NCBI RefSeq assembly: GCF_047663525.1
Contig: NC_092613.1
Span: 5,047,501-5,111,500 of the forward strand
Reading direction: 5' to 3'
Origin: Anas platyrhynchos
Taxonomy: Eukaryota > Chordata > Aves > Anseriformes > Anatidae
Length of the DNA: 64,000 bases
The notes under the pieces were generated by a model. That model saw nothing but the letters and a program-made list of their open reading frames with translations, was not told the DNA's origin and did no database searches. Shown in pieces: positions 32,597-45,500 of the stretch. Both the position numbers and the translations under genes were made by a program. Positions within the stretch are counted from its first letter, which is position 1. Each line of letters opens with the position of its first letter.

Positions 32597-35500
32597 CGTG
32601 AGCAAGAACCGGGGCTCCCGGCAGCTCCGTGGTGGGTCCTGCAGGTAGATGGGTATCAGCGGCCCCGTTTCACACCCGGGGGAATCGGAGTCCCACAGTT
32701 ACTCGGGTGCCTGAAGATGCAAAGCGGTGCCTAGCTGGATCCGCCGAGCTGCCTTGCTTGGCTGGGCACCAACCTCCCAAATCTGGGACCCAGAGCTGCA
32801 GCCCTTCCCCAAAAACCTGTCCGGGTGCTTCTTTGCATGGGTAGGCGACCAGACGGGCTGGGAACCCCCCTCCCCTGCAGTTCCCGCAGCCCCGCTCTCC
32901 TTCCCCTGCGAGACAAGGGCTGAGCATCCTCAAGCCAGGACGTGCACCCCATGGTGCTGGGGGGTGGCCTGGCCAGGCTGTGCCTTCCCCCTGCACATTG
33001 GGACCATGCCCAGGCAGAGGGACGCCTGCCCGGGCTGTCCTGGTGCTGCGGGGGGGCCATCGTGGTGCCGCAGAGGTGGCAGAAGGTGCTGCGCCCCTCG
33101 GTGTCCCCAGGGCCACCTGAGTCCCTGCAGTGTCACGGCTTCGCCCCAGATGTGCCCCGTCCATGGGAGATGCTCTGAGAGTGGCCAAAGGGCCGGAGGA
33201 AGGTGGCTGTGGTGGGGCAGGGTGCCCAGGGACACGGGGATGGGGACGGGGATGGGGACAGCAGAGCTGCCAGAGAGCCTCCAGGGGAAACGTGACCCTG
33301 AGCCTTCTCCTTGTTGTAGTCGTGTCCTGTGAGAGCCACCTCTGCCACTTTTCTGTGTCCCACAGGCATCTCATCGGGCAGAGCCGTGATGAGAGGGGCG
33401 AAGCAGCTCCGCTTCCATCTGCAGAGCTCCTGCCCGGAGGATTTGCCAGCCCCGAAGCCTGGGAAAGCTGCGGGATTTGCATCGCCAGTGGGAAGCGGAG
33501 CAGGCAGAGCTGGGCGCAGCGGTGTTGGTGAGGGCACAGCAGCGGGGGGGTGGCACCAGCAGCCCCAGCCCTCAGCTCCTCGCCCCTGTTCCTCCTCTTG
33601 CTGGGCAGCACGGAGCATGGAGCCCCCTCTCCCACCTCCCCGCGAGCAGCTCCAGCATGCCCTGGCCGACCTGCGGGTCCCGGTGGCCCCCGGGGATCTG
33701 CAGCATCAATTATTTCTCTAATCTTATCTCGCTGTCTCTCTCTCACTTTCTCTTGTGTGCCTTTCTCTCCCTGCCTTCCCCTCCCTCGGCTGTACTTTGT
33801 ACCCTCCCTCCAGCCCTGCTTCCCCCCCTCCAGCCCTCTCTTTGATCCTAGGAAGAAGCAATTGATCCTTCTTATCTTTATTGTGGTAGAGACATTCCCA
33901 GCACTGCCCTTAATTAAATTCCTTTTCATTTGCTTCCCTACGCCTTTCTTTCCCCCAACCCCAGAAATGGATTTATTATTAAATGCGCAATTAAATCCTC
34001 AGATTGGCCAGGAGCCTAAGAGGGGCCGGATCCTGCGGGGTTGTGCCCAGCACCACGGCGCTCAATGGGGCACGGTCCCGGTGCTTTCCCCGTGCTCTCC
34101 ATCCCCAGGCACCGGCTGCTGGGTCTGCATCACCTCCAGAGCTCGGTGTCACCGGGAGCTGCCCCGTGGCGAGCCCGACGGGTGCCAAAATGACTTTTGG
34201 GCAGCCCGCAGGTGATGTGCAGCCGGGCCCCAGCCTCCAGCCAAGGGCAGCAGCTCTGGGAGGGCGAAAGTGGCAGCCTGCAGGGTGACGGCAGCGCCTG
34301 GAGGGGATTTGCTCACCCCTCTGCCTTGCCCTAGAGCCCGAGGACAGATTGCAACAGGCTGAAAGCAGCCGGTTCCCGGCACGGCACCAAGGTTACGGCG
34401 TGGGCAGGCGGCACCGGAGCTCAGCTCCCACCGGGGCTGCCTGCCCGCCGCCCCCGCCGGCGGCTGCATGAGCTCACGGTGAGATTTGGGGCTCACAGGT
34501 TGAGGTTTTAACTGCGGTGACTCAGAGGAAATGGGGCTTTGCTGAGCGCTTTTGGCTCCCGGTGCCAGCAGCGGATCCCTCCCCGCCGCTGCCCCATTCC
34601 CCTCGCTCCCTGCCCGCTGCCCCCCAGCACGGGACGGGCACCCCGATGCACTGGGGACGCTTGAAAAATAAATCCCCGAGTGGGCGGCAGGGGAGGAATG
34701 TGGGCTGAGCAGCGAGCCCCCTGCAGCCCCCGGCCTTTGTGGCTTTTTTTTTTGATGTTTGGTCCCCTCGCCGCCCGCGCAGGTGCGAGCGATAGATCAG
34801 GGCGGCGGAGAAGAAAGAGAGAGGAAGCCCGCAAACTTCACAGGCTGGGAATTCAAAGCTTTTATGGTTATTGTCCCCTTTCCCCGGCTGCGGGAAAGCC
34901 GAGAGGGGGCCGCAGGTGGGAGAAGGAAGAAATCCCCCAGTGCTGAGCTGGGCGAGGGCAGCAGGATGGGAGCGAGGGCATCAGGACAGAGCCACAGGCA
35001 GCTGGGATCTCCCATTCCTGAAGCCTTGGTGGGTGCTGGCCACGGTGGCAGTGTCACCAGCCGTGCCACTGGTGTCACTGGCCACCAACACCAGGATGAG
35101 ACCCGAGCGCCCCAGCCCGCCGCCGGTGGCTCCCCTGCGCCCCGCTTGAAGCCTTTCCGCTCGGAAATTTTTCCTCCAGACACTTTGACCTCGGGGGGAA
35201 GGAGGCGGGGGGCAGCGAGTATTTTTCATGTAGATCAGGCGAAATTCCCCCGGAGACAGCGCAGGAATGCGAGGCATGTTATCCTTGGTACCAGCTCTTT
35301 CTTTTTACAGCCTAAGCTTGGCCAAGCCAGCGGGCAGGGGGAGGGGACGTCTGGGGTCCCGCCGTCTTTCCCATTGCTGATTGCCAGCTGCCCCCGGCCC
35401 CCCTCCTCCTCCTTTTTCTTCTCCTCCTCCTCGGGAGGAAGGCTCCTGAGGCAGGCAGAGCCACCGAGTCCCCCTGTGCTGGGGTGACACAAGTCGGGGT

Positions 35501-37531
35501 GAGGCAATGCCAGCAGCATCCCGAAACACAGGGCGAGCGCCTCGGGTGCTCGGCAGGTCCCAGCACGAGGGAGCAGCCTCCGGTGCAGTTTCGGGCACTC
35601 CTTGGGCACGCAGAGAAGCACCCGGAGCAACGGGGATCTCGTGGGGACCTTTGGGAGCTCCATAATACTTGAAATTGTCCAATACTTGATTTTATTCTCC
35701 AAGGTTTGTGCGGCTGGAAACCTGGCGAGAGAAATCAGCGCCTCATCTGTCTCCATTAAGGGGTAGTTGCCATTACCCCTTGGATCCCCAAACAATTTCG
35801 TGCCATTGCCTCTTGCCATCTCGCTGTGCTGACCACAGGAGGCAGAGCGCAGCACCAAGCCCTGCCCGAGCACCCACACCGCGGGGCCGAGCACCCCAGG
35901 GTGCCTTTGGGTGGCACGGGCAGCACGAGGGCTGCAAATCAACCCCAAGTGGGGAGCAGAGGGGAAGGCTGCAGCCCAAGGAAGGAGCTGCTCCAGGTGG
36001 AGGGGAGGACGCCTTGGCTCCGCTGCGGTGCTCGCCCCATGGGGTCCCTGTTTTTGGCAGCTCGGGCTCAGCTGGGCCCCCGCTGCCCCCTCCTCCCAGC
36101 CTCAGAGCAGCCTGGGAGCCCAGCTGCAGCTATTACATAAAACGCAATTAGCAAGGCGGGCGAGGGAGGCCTGAATGGCATTAAGGAATTCCTCCCGGGC
36201 TGACGTCAAAGCTTCACCTCTCCTCCCGCCGGCACAAAGGGGGCCGTTATGAGCCCAGCCCCAATGCCCGCTCGGAGAATGCGATTCCCCGGGGAGCTGC
36301 GGGCTGCACATCGCCCTGGGCATCGTCCCTGTGACTGGCACCGATGTCACCAGCAGTGCCTGGCTCCTGCGCAGCATTTCCTGGGCAGGGGAAGGTGCCA
36401 GCATGCCCCGGGGGCCAGCAAAGCGGGGATTTGGCCAGCATCCAAAGGTGGAGGACGGGGGGATGCTGAGGGGGCAGCGGGGATGTCCCAGCCCCTGGGT
36501 CCTGCTGCTCCCTGAAGGGGGTGGTGTGGAAGTGGGGAGCAGCCCAGGCAGCTGGGGCTGGGATGTCTCAGAGGTCCTGAAATTCCCCCGGGGACAGTGG
36601 GAGCAGAAAGCAGCAGGGAGGACCTGCTGGAGTTTGGGGACAGGGAGGTGACGGCCCTGGAGAGTTTGTGGCTTTGCTCCGTGCCACTTTGGCCGAGCAC
36701 ACGGCTGGTGCCAGGCAGTGAGAGGTGATGGGGATGACGCTGGCTCTGTCCCAGTTCCCTGCTGGCCCCAGCAAGTGCCCAGAGATGGTTCCTAGAAGCC
36801 CCCAGCTCACCCCAAACCACACAGCAGCCTGCTGGGGGGGCTTTTCTCCAGGCCAGCGGCCGCACCCTCGGTGATAGCACCCATCCAGTGGGTGCCTTCC
36901 CCTGGGAGCTGTGGGCATACCCTGTTTGGACCCCACTTTGCAGGTTCAGCTGCTGCCGAGCTCTCGGGAGGTGGCCACATCCAGGACACGGCACCGCGAT
37001 GCCCCAAGTTGGCCCAGGCTCCACCAGTGCCAGCCAAGGTGAGGGGACGCAGCTCCTACCCCTAAAACCTCATCCACTTGGCCCTGCTGCGGGCAGGAAG
37101 GGCTTAACGGGCTAATTTGGGTGCGGTTCCATCCCCCCCAGCCCCAGCACCCTTGGGTGGGTGCCCTCCCAATGCGTCCCCCCCCCCTCCAGCCTCCGGT
37201 CTCTCAGCGGCTGCCGGGGGCCCCCCTGTGGCTGCAGCCCCCGGAGCCCCCCCAGGGCCCTGAGCAGAGCCCCTGGGGGGGGAGCGGGGAGGACAGGGGG
37301 CAGCGAGCATCCTGTGGGGGGCTGCGTCCCTCCAGGGTGCTGGGGCACAGCCACGCGGCCAAGGGAGCTGGGCTTGGAGAGCTCGGACCTGAAAAATTCA
37401 ATTATTCACTTTTTTTTTGCCTTTTTTTTTTTTTTTTTTGCCTTTTTTTTCCAGGTAATTGGTGGTGCCCTGGTGCTGAGGCAACCCTGCTGGGGTGCAG
37501 CCGGGCTGGGTGCTGGGTACCACTGCCCGTG

Positions 37532-37561
37532 TGGGATGGGATGGGATGGGATGGGATGGGG
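37532..37561 (+). repeat. (GGGAT)6 pentanucleotide microsatellite
   Basis: Six perfect tandem GGGAT units. Confidence 0.95.
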
Positions 37562-38600
37562 TAGGAGCCAGGAAAACGCACCAGGTGGGCGCAGGGCACG
37601 GGAGAAAAAATGCATGGGAATGGGGAGCGGGGGGCAAAAGCCTGGGGGCTGCTAAAACACCTGGAAGGCACCAAGGGGAAGTGAATGGGGACAGCCCGAG
37701 CTGGTGGCGGATCAGAGAAGCGATGCCCTTTTGCAGCGGGGTTTTTTGGGGAAGATAACGCCTCCTCCCCACCTCCACCTCTCGTTTACGCTGCTTCCCC
37801 CTGCCCTGCTCCCTGGTTGTGTCGCAAAGCCTGGGGCTGCAGGGACACTGAGGCACAGGTGGTGGCCTCCTGGGCTCCCTTCCAGCATCGCCCCCGAGCC
37901 GATGGCTCTGCAGGACCTGGGGAAGGGGCAGGCTGCCCAGCCCCGTGCCCACCAACAGCTCTGGCCAAGCCCAGGCTGCTCACATGAAGCCCACGGTGAT
38001 GTGACCGCTCGCTCCAGCGAGGACGTGCCCAGGGTGTCCCCTGCAGGAGGTGTCTGCGTGCTCTCTGCATGTCCCCTGCCCGTGTGGGCTCTGTACCAAG
38101 CCCGTGCCACCCCTGGAAGCCCTTCCAGCAGGCACAGGGGATGCCTGGCAGCGGGGTTTATCCCCCAGCCACAGGCACCGTGGGACCCCCGCCACCCCAC
38201 CGCTGCCTCCTCCCTGTTGTGTTTGCTCAGCTGCAGCTCAGCTCCAGTCGCCGTCTTCCCAGGTCAACAAAAGCAGCTGAACCCCAACCTGCTGCTGGGT
38301 TCAGAGCGTACCAGGCTTACCTCCCAGCACAGCTCTCCTCCAGCCTCGCTCCCCTCCCCTTCTCTCCTTGTGGCCGCACTGATCCAGGGCCCACCCGGTG
38401 GCCAAAACGCTCCCAGGGGTGCCGGCACCGGAGGGGATGCAGCCACCCCTGCCCCTTTTGGGGTGCCCCCCCAGCACCCCAACCGAGCAGGAAATGCTAA
38501 AGGCCAAATTCTCAGCTGAGGCAAACCGGTTCAGTGCCTCCGACCTCGGCGGAGTTGCACCCATTTGCACCAGAGGAGGATCTGACCGTGCGCGTAGCTT

Positions 38601-39542
38601 GTATCGCTCTCTGTATTTATATACGGGTGTGTGTGGAGATGTGGTACAGAAATATATATGTAGGAAATAATTTAAGAAACATCCGAGACAGCATGCTGTG
38701 CTCTTGTGTAGGGCTGGGGAGGCAGCTGCCCGCCTCCCCTGGCACTACCAGCTTTGATTCACAAATGGAAACAGAGTCTTGAATTAAATTAAAAACTGCA
38801 CGCGCACGCACACGCACACACACACGACACGTTGCAGAGGCTGGAGGACTCAGAGGCGTGATGCTGGCAAGTCCAGGTGTCCCTGAAGAGATCAGATCGA
38901 CTAAAGGCAAAGGGTGGGTGTGGGGGGGAAATAAATAAATGAAACCAGCAGAGGGGGTCTCACTCGTGCCAGTGCTGGTGCTGTCTCTGGTGGGGTCGGC
39001 AGGAGCTGCTCAGCCGCGCATGTCCCGCTGCGAGCTCACCGGGCTCAGCGACACTTGCCTTGGACCCATTTTCTCCTTCGCCACGTGCTTCGCTTCTGCT
39101 CCATCCCTGGACTTTTTACCACCTTGGTCTTTAAGGGCGAAAGGAAAAACCCAGCCCTGAGTAACCCCTTGAGCCGTTTGGTCCAGCTCGCTCCTTCCCG
39201 ACAGCCCCGAAGCGGGCTCTGCAGACCTTCCCATGGGCTTTCAGACCAGAGTGACCTCAAAAAAACAGCCTAAAACCCCTAGAAAAAAAACAGGTAAACG
39301 ACCAGTTTCTTCCCAAACTCCTCCTCGTTCCCCATCCTGCCCTCCCTGAGCATCCTGCGGGACCGACTCCACCATGCTCCGAGCCATGGCAGCCAGGCGC
39401 AGCAGGGGCCGGGAAAGCGACCGAACCGCGTGTGAAGAAACGACCCCAAGGCTCCAGACTGCTGCCATCCCCCCTTCCCCTCCCGTCCCACTCCTCCACG
39501 GGATACGGAAAGCCCCCGGGGCTGCAGCAGCGGGGCCGCGGA
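38601..39542 (-). other. TMCC2: Probable TMCC2 3' UTR (end uncertain)
   Basis: Non-coding sequence follows the TMCC2 stop on the minus strand. The nearest poly(A)-like hexamer in the minus direction is the variant TATAAA at 38621-38616, about 920 bases past the stop. A canonical AATAAA appears only at 35696-35691. A CA/CG dinucleotide repeat (38801-38826) lies inside. The extent is a guess based on signals. Confidence 0.4.
38801..38826 (+). repeat. (CA)n/(CG) dinucleotide repeat
   Basis: A run of CACGCGCACGCACACGCACA type followed by CACACAC. It is a short, impure CA microsatellite. Confidence 0.85.
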
Positions 39543-42500
39543 TCAGCTGGGGAGCAGGACGTGCTCCAGAAAGTAGGTGATGGAGTCCCAGTGCTTCCAG
39601 AGGAAGAAGAGGAAGAGGACGAGCAGGGCGGTGCTGAGGATGCGCATGCGGGTCTTCATGAGCGGGGTGATGAAGTTGGCGATGGTGGAGACGAAGACGA
39701 GCAGCACGGCCATCAGGGCCAGGATGACATTGATGAATTTGCCCAGCAGCGCCCGGGCGTTGGCGTTCTCCACCCCTTCCAGCTGCACCACCTGCTGCTG
39801 CTGCTGCTGCAGCTCCAGCTTGGTCACCCGCGTCAGGCACGACTCCACCGCTTCCTGCAGGACGCAGCCGCGTTAGACCCGACCGGTGGCGACGAGGGAT
39901 TTGGGGATTTGAGGATTTGGGGATCTGGGGGTTTGTCCCCACGCTCTGAGACTGCAAAGTTTTGCTTGCGCAGCTCCGGTACGTGCCCAACCTCATGGCG
40001 ATGTGCTGGGGCACAGACAGGTATTTTGGGGACATGGCTTAGGTACCAGCTTCTTGCTGTGATGCTGTCCCAGCAAGGACCTCACCTGGAAGGTGCTGGC
40101 ACAGAAAAAGGGCTGCCCCCTCCCCATGCCCTGTCCCCCCCTGGTGCCGCGGGTGGAGGGCGCAGCGTGGTGCTGAGCCCTGGCGCTGCCCTACCTGGAT
40201 GTCCCGCGCCCTCTCGTAGGACTGGTAGGCCACCTTCTCCTCCATGCTCGCCAGCTCCTGCTTCAGGTTGGTCATTTCGTTCTGGTGCAGCTCGGTGAGG
40301 TCGTTCAGCTGCTCCTCCAGGCGCTCGTACCTGGGCATGGGGACAGAGGAGCTCTGGGGCGGGCAGGACCCCAAAAAACCCCCCTCCTCCTTCCCCCTAA
40401 TGCTGGGAAAACCGTTCTGGTTTTCCAGGAAGGGGCCTCGTGGTCCCCAAAAGAGCCACCCCGGGTGATGCACATCGCCACCCCACCCCCCCTGGTCCTA
40501 CCTGTAGCGCTCCTCCTGCAAGCACTGAGTCATGTAGGTGTAATCCCGCTGCAGCTGCGCCTTGAGGTCCTCCATGGAGTCCTCCAGGTGCGACTGGCTG
40601 TCCTTGATCTCCCGGAGCTCCTCCAGGATGGTGTCGAAGTTGTTGTGGTGGCTGTCCAGAGTGTTGGATTTGGGGCTCCCTAAACCCCCGGGCCCTGCCC
40701 CGGAGTTGCTGCCGCCGGCAGAGCCCGAGGTGGCACTGGAGCACTCGTCGTCGCTGCCGTATTTGGGGCTGGACACCAGTGTGGCGCTGCCGCTCAGCGC
40801 CCGCGACGCCTCCTCGGGGTGCCCGTCGTCCAGCGTGTCCTTCAGGTGGGCGATGTTGTCGGCGCTGCCGAATTTGTTCCGGATCAGGCTGGCGAACTCC
40901 CGGGGCTTGGAGACCACGGCGGTGTGGGTGGCTTGGGACAGCCCCGAGAGGCCTCCCTTGACCCCCTCCACCACGCCGCCGCCGAAGCCGCTGATGCTGG
41001 AGCGCACGTTGGCGCCCACGTCCTTGAGACCTTGGTGCATGTCCCGGAAAACATCCTTGGGCTGCCGGGACGGGCCGTTCTGCTCGATCTCCTTCAGCTT
41101 CTTGTGGTAGTGCTCGAGCTTCTTGTGCAGCTGCGCGATCGTCTGCGCCGACTTCTGGTTCTTCTTCTCGAAAACCTGCTTGATGCGGGACGCCTGCTGC
41201 TTGTCCGCGTTGTTGGCCAGCTTCAGGTACTCGGCCACGTTGTCGTCCCGCGCCTCCTGCTCGATCTTGATCTGCTCGGTGATCTTGAGGATCTTCTGGT
41301 GCAGGTGCTCGATGGCAGCTTTCGTCCGGTGGGGGTCGGGGGTGCCGTCGGGGACGTCCAGGCAGATGGGGCCGTCGGCATCGCCGTGGCCGGCGGCGGC
41401 GGGCAGGCTGAGCGCGGTCACGTCCCCCTTGTCCAGCTGCGGGCAGAGACACGAGGGCAGGGCTCAGTGGGGGACAAACCCGAGCAGCCCCTGGGGATGG
41501 GGAGCCCCGAGCACCACGGGGGTGCACGGGGGGAACGGGAGCAGCGGGGTGGGGAGGAAGGAGCAGGAGAATGGTTAACAGGGAGGAGGTTTGGAGAAAG
41601 TGGGTTTATTTTGTGTTTTTATTTTTTTTTCCTGGTTGCTGGAGCGTTTTCCAGCCGTGCCGCTACTGCAGGCATCCCAGGAATAAGCCAGCTGGAGGAC
41701 GCAGCACCAAATTAATTATACTTAAGGGCTGGTTTGGGCTTTCAGCGAGGAAAATGCACCGCTGGGAGCTCAGCTCTGGCTTTCCGTCCTCGCTCGGAGC
41801 AGAGACACCCGCAGCTAAGGCTCTTAGCCTAGACACGGAGCGGAGCCATCCAGGAAAGGAGAAGCTTTGCCCTAGCCCCTGACTCAGCTCCCGAACCCTC
41901 GGCAGCAGCAGGCGGGATGCTCGGAGCCCCCCAGCTGCCTTCTTTCCCTGGGGTTTCTCCCCTGGCATCGCTACACCCCTCTGCAAACGCGTGCTGCCAC
42001 CTACCAGCGCGTTTCGAGATGGACAATTTTAGCTGGGAAAAAAAATCCACCTGCCCGAGGCCGCTCTTCAAATCCCAAATCCTCCAAGCCAGCCTCCGGC
42101 CCCGCGCTCACCAGCCCTCGCCGCCCGAAAATCCCAAATCTTCCCCTGGCTGGGCTTTACAGGCGGATTCCTATGCAAATCTCCGCGGTTGTATAAATGG
42201 CTCCTGGCTTCTAATTAAGAGCTGCTTGAAAGTTAAATACTGTTGGCAGCCCTGAATAATTTCTCATTTCCATCACACTTTCCCCGAATGACCCTTTAAT
42301 AGGGATAATGCTGCGAGATCGTCACGCAGGGGCGTGTTATCACCAGGAAATGCCTTGTGCAGGAGGGAGGGATGCTCTCCAGGCGCTGTGTATCCACAAT
42401 CCCATCTGTGATGAGTCCCAGGCAGGGCTCGGAGAAGCACTGAAAATGTTTTTTCCCTCCCGTTGCTGCTGCATCTCCTCCCCCCTCACTGCTCAGCGGG

Positions 42501-45500
42501 TCTGCGAGGCGGCTCTGCCTGCCTCCGTGGCTCTGGGGTGTGTGTAGGGTGGAAATGAGGTAGGGTTTGCACTTGCAGGGGACCACCGGGACGTTGGTGT
42601 TTCATGCAGGGGTCTTCTTGGGATGGTTTGAGCCTCGCAGCTGGGCAGGGAGGGAGCTCAGGCACCCCCCAGCCCCTCTGCTCCTCTTCTCTCTCCGTTA
42701 CTGATCTACCGGGGCAGGGAGGATGCGAGCAAAGGGGAAGGACAAGCAGCCCCCAGCCTGCACAGAGCTCCGGGAACAGAGCTGCAAGTGGCTTCATCCC
42801 TGGTGGACCAGCATTTTCTGAAAAAAAACCCAAAGCACCCACCCAGCAAAGCTGCAGGCTTTGCAGACTGCTCCGGGCTGTCCTCGGTCACCCCGCTGCA
42901 GCCCGCAGCCCACGGAAGGGTTTCGCTTTTGTTTCTTATCGAGGGGCAGAACTTGGAAGCAGCAGGAAATTGCTTCTTTTTTTTTTTTTCCCCCCAGATG
43001 CACAACGAACAAAACCACCCTTAGAAAAGGAAGGCGGCCCTGGAGAAGCCGAAACGGGAACCCCAAAGGGGGCCAACAAAGCCAGGAAGGCTTCGTCTCT
43101 ACGACGTGTGGGGTTATCGCGGCGGAGCCTCCTGTTCCGCTCATCCTGAAGCTGAATTTGTTATTTCCATGCATTTTCGAGGCACATCGGGTACAAGCCC
43201 ACAGCACGAGCCGTGCCGGGGAGCTGGTGCTGGAAGGAGCCAGGCGAGCAGAGCTTTCGGGAGATACCTGCGGGGATCTGAGCTGTGCACCAAAGCAGCG
43301 GTGACGGCGGGGAGGTGAAGGAGCCCTTGTTCGTGGGGTGCTTCAGGGGGGTGCAAGGACCTCCAGAGCACTGCTGCCAGGCTCCCTGGGTTGCCTGCGA
43401 TTTGCTTAATTAGGGAAATTGCTTAAAAGGCACGGCTGGAGAGAGGTGGGGAGACGCCAGGCGTTTCCCAGGGGGTTCAGAGAAACAGGGGAAGGTTTGG
43501 GAAGCACCGAGCCCCCTCTTCACAACTGCCCCAGCTGCGCCTGACCTCGTGCGGCGCTGAGCTCCTGCAAATCCACTCTTTGGGATTTATTTGTGGGAGT
43601 GTATTTGGGAGCACGGGGGGAAGGGAGGGCAGGGTGGCGGCGAGCGGCACGGCCCCGATGCTGCCCATCTGCGCTGACGTGGCCGGGGTGAAATCCCTTC
43701 CCCAGGCACCACAGAAAGCTCTGCCCTGTGTGAGGGCAAATCCTCCGGTAACCCCAGCAGGTTCTTGCTGTGAAAGCAACAAAAACAACCAAAAAAATAA
43801 TAATAATAATAAAAAAAAGCCAACACAGACCTCTGCAGCATTAACAGGCGGTGCCGGCTAAATCCCAGCAAGCCCAAATGACTGTGCAGCGGATTTACTG
43901 GGGGGATTAGCAAAAGCCACACTTTCCCTACGTGCAGAAAACATTCTGGTAGGCACGCTGAGATGGAACCGTTCAGCTCCCCCAGCTCAGTCTCCAGGCA
44001 CGCTCGGAGGGGAGAGCAGGGGCTGATGTGGGATGCAGGAGGAATGCAGGACGCGGGAAGAAAAATGCTTCTTATCACCAGAGTTCAGCCCAGGAGAGCT
44101 GAGATATGCAGAAAGGCTCAGGCTAATAAGCTGAGCAAACAGGACTCGGAGGGCTACAGGCGGGCACGGTTACGCAATGCCGCTTTATTTGCCGCTGTGG
44201 GTTTGGTGGAAGAGAGCCCAGGTGGCAGGTGAGGAGCTCGGGGCCAGGAGCTGCCCCGTGGGCTCGGGGGGGCCGGGCTGCAGCCGTGTCCCCAGCGCGG
44301 GGCTCTGGGTCAGCCGGCACGCCCATGGGCTGGAAGGGAGTGAAACCGTTTTGAGAAATCGCAGAATTGGTCCAAAGTTGAGCACAGAACTCTCGGGAGG
44401 CTTCCTCGAGCTCCTGGCTATTCTGCTTTCTGTATGCTTACAGCCCCCCCTTATTCCTCGGGGGGCTCCAAGCACTTTACAAGCATAATTCGGGATCCTC
44501 CCCGTGCGTTCGGCACCGCGCTCAGCCCAGCACGGCACGGGGACGCTCGGGATGTCCCCAGCCTGTGCCATCCCCATGTGCACCCCCAGCCCTTTGCCTC
44601 CCGGAGCGGAGCCGCTATTCCCACCACGCTACCCAGCCCAGGAGCTGAAAATAGAAGCAGGAGCCCTGACTCACACTTCCCACTCTCCTTTCAAGCCCGC
44701 AGCACAGCGCGAAGCGGGCAGCCCTGTACCCCTTGCGCCCTGCCTGCTGGCCAGCACCAGCCCTGGCTGCACAAAGGGGAGGGCAGCAGCTGCCCCCGCA
44801 CATTTCCCAGCCTGAAAATATTTTTTAATTACAGGGAAGCAGCACAGTAAGGATTTCGGTTGACAGCAGAGCTCCCCACCCTGCCCTTGCTGCTCCGGCA
44901 CAGATCGCACCTTGGGCTCCAGTCACCCGGACACGTGTCCGGGTCCTGCGGGCAGCACCAGGAAAGAACCACCGAGAGAACCTGAATTTCTCTCTGCCCC
45001 CCTCCCCGCGATGCTATTCCAACCCGAAGGACCACAGGACCTACCTCCATGGCGGGCAGGGTCAGGTCCCCCAGGACTACTCGGCGCGGGCTCTCCAACC
45101 GCGTCCCCACCGTGGCGCAGCGCCTGGCCGCGATGCGCGGGCTGCCATGGCCGGGAGCAACGGCAGCCACGGGATTTAGGGGCAGCAGCGGGGGGGACGA
45201 GGGGGCTGCGGCCCCTGTCGGAGCCCCCAGCCCGATTTCAGGGCTGCAGCCCCCCCGGCAGAGCCGTCCCCGCGGCCCCACGAGCTTTGCAGGCGCGCGG
45301 GCAGCGAGCGCAGCATCGGGGCTGAGCTGTGTGCCGCGGGCTTGCCGACTCAGTAAATCCGCCCGAGCTGTTTACAGCTCTCACCGACTGTAGCTCTCAG
45401 GGCTGTAACGCAAGAAACACCCCTCATCCATCCCCCCCCTCCTCCCCAGCGGGAGCTTCACACCGCCTCCAGCCCCGCCACGCTGCCTGTGCCCCGCCAT

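Larger units (their letters stand above)
29881..38600. other. Convergent intergenic region NUAK2 to TMCC2
   Basis: About 8.7 kb between two converging genes. No coding exon is supported. A 419-codon minus-strand frame (32670-33929) is Arg/Pro/Gly-rich without family resemblance. Features seen are a G run near 30280-30296, an AP-1/MARE-like TGAGTCAGC at 31086-31094, a 22-bp tandem duplication carrying ATGCAAA (32553-32596), an A/T-richer patch at 33860-34010 and a (GGGAT)6 array. Minus-strand AATAAA hexamers occur at 31796-31801 and 35691-35696 without other support. Confidence 0.6.

Noticed and set aside
32670-33929. 419-codon minus-strand open frame
   Set aside because: Low-complexity Arg/Gly/Pro composition with no conserved motif. 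It sits in a convergent spacer where human has no gene.
40819-41715. 298-codon plus-strand frame over TMCC2 exon 3
   Set aside because: Antisense shadow of the conserved coiled-coil exon; its Leu/Val/Gly pattern mirrors the sense codons.
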